A DNA stretch of 36,829 bases from Clostridiales bacterium. Lineage in GTDB: Bacteria > Bacillota > Clostridia > Lachnospirales > WQUN01. Each line of letters opens with the position of its first letter. The stretch's first letter is position 1. The notes under the pieces are model-generated. The model had not been told where the DNA came from, did not search any database, and saw nothing but the letters and a program-made list of their open reading frames with translations. Location: the NCBI GenBank assembly GCA_031269465.1, contig JAISZB010000208.1:1-36829 (forward strand), read 5' to 3'. The position numbers were made by a program, and so were the translations under genes. Positions 33,677-36,829 of this stretch are shown piece after piece.

Positions 33677-33779
33677 TCAAAGGGTTTTGCAGTATCCATC
33701 TTAATAGGCATAGGGATTCTTCGTCATCTGCGTCGGCGAATATCTTGCCCGGAAATTCGATAGACGCCTGTATGCCCTC

Positions 33780-34364
33780 CTATACAGATAGCTGCTGTGA
33801 ACCGTAAAGCCTGTCATATTCCTCCCGCGTGAGTACAGTATCATAACCACCGACAGCTTCGCCCTTATGTTTGTCGATGCCTGTATAAGAAAGGCTCGAA
33901 TCTTCGTAGCGCTTGAATTTATATACAGCGTCATTCATAAGCGCGCAGTTGAACACGCCGAGCGACACAAGCAATTCAAAATCGTTGACGTTCAAGCCAG
34001 TTACACGCTTCAAAAGTCCCTCTTCAAGCTGCGTGATTACATCGTGCAGACTGTACTCGCGGAAATCCGTCAAATACATAAAAACAGGAATGCGGGTCGC
34101 AAATTTGATTAGCTTTTCCTGTATGAATTTGCGTTTGGACTTATATTCCTTTTCCTCGTCCGTGAGTTCCTTTTTCTCTTTCGGGTCCAGCTTTTCACCC
34201 TTTGCCTTCGCTTTCTTTACGAAATTGGACAGATTGATAATCGCTTCGATATCATCGCTCAGACTGCGGAAACCCTCAATGCTCATAAGCGCGTTCATAG
34301 CCGCCTCGTTCGCCATTAGACGGGCGAGAGTTTCGTTATCGACGTTCACAAGCAACGCGCTCTC
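33780..34364 (-). pseudogene. C-terminal fragment of the GIY-YIG/helicase protein, cut off by an in-frame TGA
   Basis: This frame continues that of the gene above it without any shift: ...LLARR, TGA at 34367-34365, then ESALLVNVDNETLARLM. As I recall the family, the stop replaces a Trp (TGG). The fragment keeps a charged helical region and FATRIPVFMYLTDFRE. After its own TAG (33782-33780) the same frame still reads protein-like sequence (IEFPGKIFADADDEE), which suggests a second nonsense mutation. It is unlikely to be translated separately; the only start is a TTG at 34355. Confidence 0.75.
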
Positions 34365-36302
34365 TCAGCGCCGGGCAAGGAGCGTCGCCGATGTTCCCGC
34401 CATTGCGATGTCAAGAATTTCACTTGCGCTGATTTGCCGCATTGTCGAACCGTCATAGGCGATTACGGGCAAGAAATTGATAAATTCCTCAACCTTTTTC
34501 TGGGGGTTTGTTTCTTTAATTTCCAAACGGCAGCTGTAATCTGAAATCTGACGGAGGGCGCGGGCAAGAGCAAAGTCGAACACATAACATTCGCGCTTCA
34601 TTATCTCGCGCTTGCCGTCGTCGCCGTCAATCTCCCATGAGCTTTGGACGCGGAACGCCGCTTGGAAATATGTTTCCGGGCTTGATAGATTGCGGAGCAT
34701 AAATATTCCCGTCCACGGCTTTATCGTCACGCCCGTGGTGAGCTTGCCGCAAGACAGCGTGATAGTCTTTGTTTTCAGAGGGTCGCCCATTGAGGCCTGC
34801 ACAGGGGCGAGTGCGTCAATGCCGATGCCCGCGCCTGTTCCAGCGCAGACATTGACTCTGTAGTCGTGATAAAACGTATTTTGCTTTTGCTTTAGTAGAT
34901 TGCGCATTGCAAAACAGGAGGCGACATTCGGGAGGAACCAAATCGTATGCGTCAAAATGGAGAGCAGCCTATTGTGTGAATAGGGCATTTCCGGCTTCTT
35001 CGCGCCGAGTTTCAAATCGTCGATTGTCGTGCCGAGGTATGCCCCGCGAATGAGGTCAAGCCACTTTTGAACGTATTCCTCAAATTTGAATGTTGCGTCG
35101 AACCCTTTACCATCGGCGGCAAAGAATACATTCAGGTCAAACTCGTCAAACTCGCCCTGCATCGCGATTTGCTGTATGCTGTCGGGGATTTTATACGTCA
35201 TCATTACCATACGCGGCAGGGCGTCATAGGGGTTGTCCTGCGTATCGCCCCAACTCTCTTTTGCGCGCTGCTCATCGGAATAAGTCCAGTTGTAAATCTG
35301 ATCCTCAATGAACTCGCCGGAATTTATCGCTCGGAACGGCGTACCAGACAGGTATAAATAGCGCGGCGCCGTTATCGGCAGGAAGGTTTCATTGATAGCA
35401 TTGCCTTCCTCGTCCTTCGCGTACTTCTCGACATCAAGCGAATCATAAGCGTCCTCGTCCTCGATATCAAATAATTTCTTCGCGTTCTCGCGCCACGAGC
35501 CGAAATGGTACTCGTCAAATATCACCAAATCCCAATTCGTGGTGTGAACCCACTCGTTTTTAGGCTTAATGCCGCCGTTTGCGGTCGTGCCGAGGTAATC
35601 TTGGAATGAGCCGAAACACACCATCGGGCGCGACAGGTCGGCAATTTCGTAAGTGAGTACAGATGTGCGGCTGATGAACTGCCAGCCCTCGAAGTCAACG
35701 TGCGATAGCAAATCGTCTTCCCACGCGCTCTGAACGGCGGGCTTGAAGGTCAAAATCAGTATCTTTTTCAGCCCCATATTCCGTGCAAGCTGATACGACG
35801 CAAATGTTTTTCCGAAACGCATTTTTGCGTTCCAAAGGAACTTCGCGGAGTTCGTGGCGCTTTCCCTTTCGGCGGACTCGTAATACGAAATCGTCTTGTG
35901 GACGGCTTTCTCCTGTTCCGGGCGCATTGCAAAATCGCGGGTACGGTTTTCCGCGTTTTCCACACGATCGCGAACCGCTATGTACGCCGCGCGAACGTCG
36001 GAAACGGTACAGCGGAACCACTCGCCGCCCTCTCCGGGAAAGCCTTTCTTTTTCAAGGCGCGGTGAATGTCGTGGTCGTCAAAATTGCTGCCGTCGGGGT
36101 ACATTGCGGATTCCGCGAACACGATACGGTACGGAATCTTTCCGTCCGGACGTTTCGTGGGATATTGCTGCGCGACGCGTTGCTCCACATTTTTTGTTGT
36201 GAAGCCGACTTTCAGTAAACCACTATATTCTGGGTTGCTGTCCTCATAGGCGTATATCTTCGGATGTGCCGGTGGGCGCGGTGGGAATAGCTCTTTATTC
36301 AT
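34365..36302 (-). CDS. GIY-YIG (T5orf172-type) nuclease-DEAD helicase of a restriction-modification locus, prematurely ended
   Basis: The 645-residue product has an N-terminal GIY-YIG-like domain (about residues 12-100; KIYAYED, GLLKVGFT, EQRVAQQYP) and a superfamily 2 helicase core with motif I NAKMRFGKT (about 158-166), motif II DEYH (in LVIFDEYHFGSW), motif III LSGTPFRA and a motif VI-like region (FQAAFRVQSSW). Such proteins pair with Eco57I-type methylases in restriction loci; DNA cleavage driven by the helicase is expected for intact members. The ATG at 36302 overlaps the methylase end by 8 bases. An in-frame TGA removes the last ~190 residues. Probably a dying gene. Confidence 0.8.
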   Translation of the reverse strand: MNKELFPPRPPAHPKIYAYEDSNPEYSGLLKVGFTTKNVEQRVAQQYPTKRPDGKIPYRIVFAESAMYPDGSNFDDHDIHRALKKKGFPGEGGEWFRCTVSDVRAAYIAVRDRVENAENRTRDFAMRPEQEKAVHKTISYYESAERESATNSAKFLWNAKMRFGKTFASYQLARNMGLKKILILTFKPAVQSAWEDDLLSHVDFEGWQFISRTSVLTYEIADLSRPMVCFGSFQDYLGTTANGGIKPKNEWVHTTNWDLVIFDEYHFGSWRENAKKLFDIEDEDAYDSLDVEKYAKDEEGNAINETFLPITAPRYLYLSGTPFRAINSGEFIEDQIYNWTYSDEQRAKESWGDTQDNPYDALPRMVMMTYKIPDSIQQIAMQGEFDEFDLNVFFAADGKGFDATFKFEEYVQKWLDLIRGAYLGTTIDDLKLGAKKPEMPYSHNRLLSILTHTIWFLPNVASCFAMRNLLKQKQNTFYHDYRVNVCAGTGAGIGIDALAPVQASMGDPLKTKTITLSCGKLTTGVTIKPWTGIFMLRNLSSPETYFQAAFRVQSSWEIDGDDGKREIMKRECYVFDFALARALRQISDYSCRLEIKETNPQKKVEEFINFLPVIAYDGSTMRQISASEILDIAMAGTSATLLARR

Positions 36303-36744
36303 CGCCGCTACCGCCTAAGTCCATCGGGCGAATCATACTCTCGATGAATGCAATTTCGTCTACGGTCAGGGCGTATTTTGCGTACAGCTTTTCGTCCGTC
36401 CACGGTTCGGAGAAGTCTTGGAGGGGGACAAGAGAATAGACTTTTTTGGGTGCGTGCTGTGTACTTTTAAGTAATAGCACAAGGAAACGGAAAAACTTGG
36501 TGCTCATGTAAGTCATAATGTTGAGTGCTTCTAATTCATCTAATACTGGTCCAATTACCATATAAGTTTCTGAGCAACAAGTATTTGGTTCCCCAAGAAA
36601 TGGTTTTCCTGTCACATAAAAATTTTTTGCTATACGCTCTCCATAGGCTGCTCCTATGAAAATTTTGAATTTATCCACCCAGTCCAAATTTGAAGTAATA
36701 TCATCTCTATCAGCTCTGAATAAAACGGTATTTTGGATATATTT
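36295..36744 (-). pseudogene. C-terminal remnant of an Eco57I-type DNA methylase
   Basis: An open frame follows a TGA at 36747-36745 and reads RADRDDITSNLDWVDKFKIF, then AYGERIAKNFYVTGKP, ETYMVIGP, TKFFRFLVLLLKSTQ and ending FIESMIRPMDLGGSGDE. These match the C-terminal region of Eco57I/type III-like adenine methylases. The catalytic part (SAM site and NPPY motif) is missing; upstream DNA (36748-36829) is very AT-rich and unrelated. A TTG at 36687 could serve as a start, but a product of 130 residues would lack activity. Confidence 0.75.
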
Positions 36745-36747
36745 TCA

Positions 36748-36829
36748 TATATTCATTAATATATATTATTTAAGATATATAAATTCATTTTGACATTTTT
36801 CAAAAATTAGTTTGAATTTCAGAATATAC
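36748..36829. other. AT-rich stretch at the right edge
   Basis: This DNA is almost entirely A/T and has no open frame. It meets the methylase remnant abruptly, as at a recombination or insertion junction. Nothing further can be recognised before the window ends. Confidence 0.5.

Overview
This window is dominated by one large flagellar and chemotaxis gene cluster on the + strand (about 462-30308). Its order is nearly that of the Bacillus/Clostridia fla-che operon: fliF-fliG-fliH-fliI-fliJ-ylxF/motE-like-fliK-flgD-flgE-flbD-motA-motB-fliL-fliM-fliY-cheY-fliO-fliP-fliQ-fliR-flhB-flhA-flhF-flhG-pilZ(ycgR)-cheC-cheD-(small membrane protein)-fliA-fapA-(small protein)-swrB-like-mltG-like. FliY, CheC, CheD, FlbD, motAB placed between flbD and fliL, strong Shine-Dalgarno sites and frequent TTG/GTG starts all point to a motile Firmicute of class Clostridia. 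I cannot name the genus. TGA is an ordinary stop here, so the code is the standard bacterial one.

Region by region. Positions 1-461 hold a 24-bp tandem repeat and a foldback repeat where flgB-flgC-fliE would normally stand. Positions 462-8324 build the MS ring, switch, export ATPase complex and hook tools. Positions 8638-15423 hold the hook protein, stator, switch and CheY. Positions 15973-23263 hold the export gate and the FlhF/FlhG placement GTPase and ATPase, ending at a good intrinsic terminator. Positions 23560-30308 hold a c-di-GMP brake protein, the CheC/CheD adaptation pair, the late sigma factor and four tail genes. cheB-cheA-cheW, usual between flhG and cheC, are absent and the gap holds repeat fragments.

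From 30309 to about 33430 there is essentially no intact gene. This stretch is a graveyard with a degenerate transposase-like fragment and a roughly 300-bp direct duplication. The right end (33434-36744, - strand) is a decayed restriction-modification locus: a 5'-truncated Eco57I-type methylase remnant, a GIY-YIG/DEAD helicase-nuclease interrupted by an in-frame TGA, and a frameshifted tail with a Tudor-like segment.

Two observations stand out. First, a family of about ten foldback repeats of roughly 50-190 bp sits only at gene junctions of the flagellar cluster; different copies have different stem sequences that still pair, which is compensatory covariation. Second, the stator pair MotA/MotB is recognisable but lacks hallmark residues: the ion-binding Asp of the MotB transmembrane helix is Val, the peptidoglycan-binding GHTD motif is lost, and the MotA TM3 Pro is replaced.
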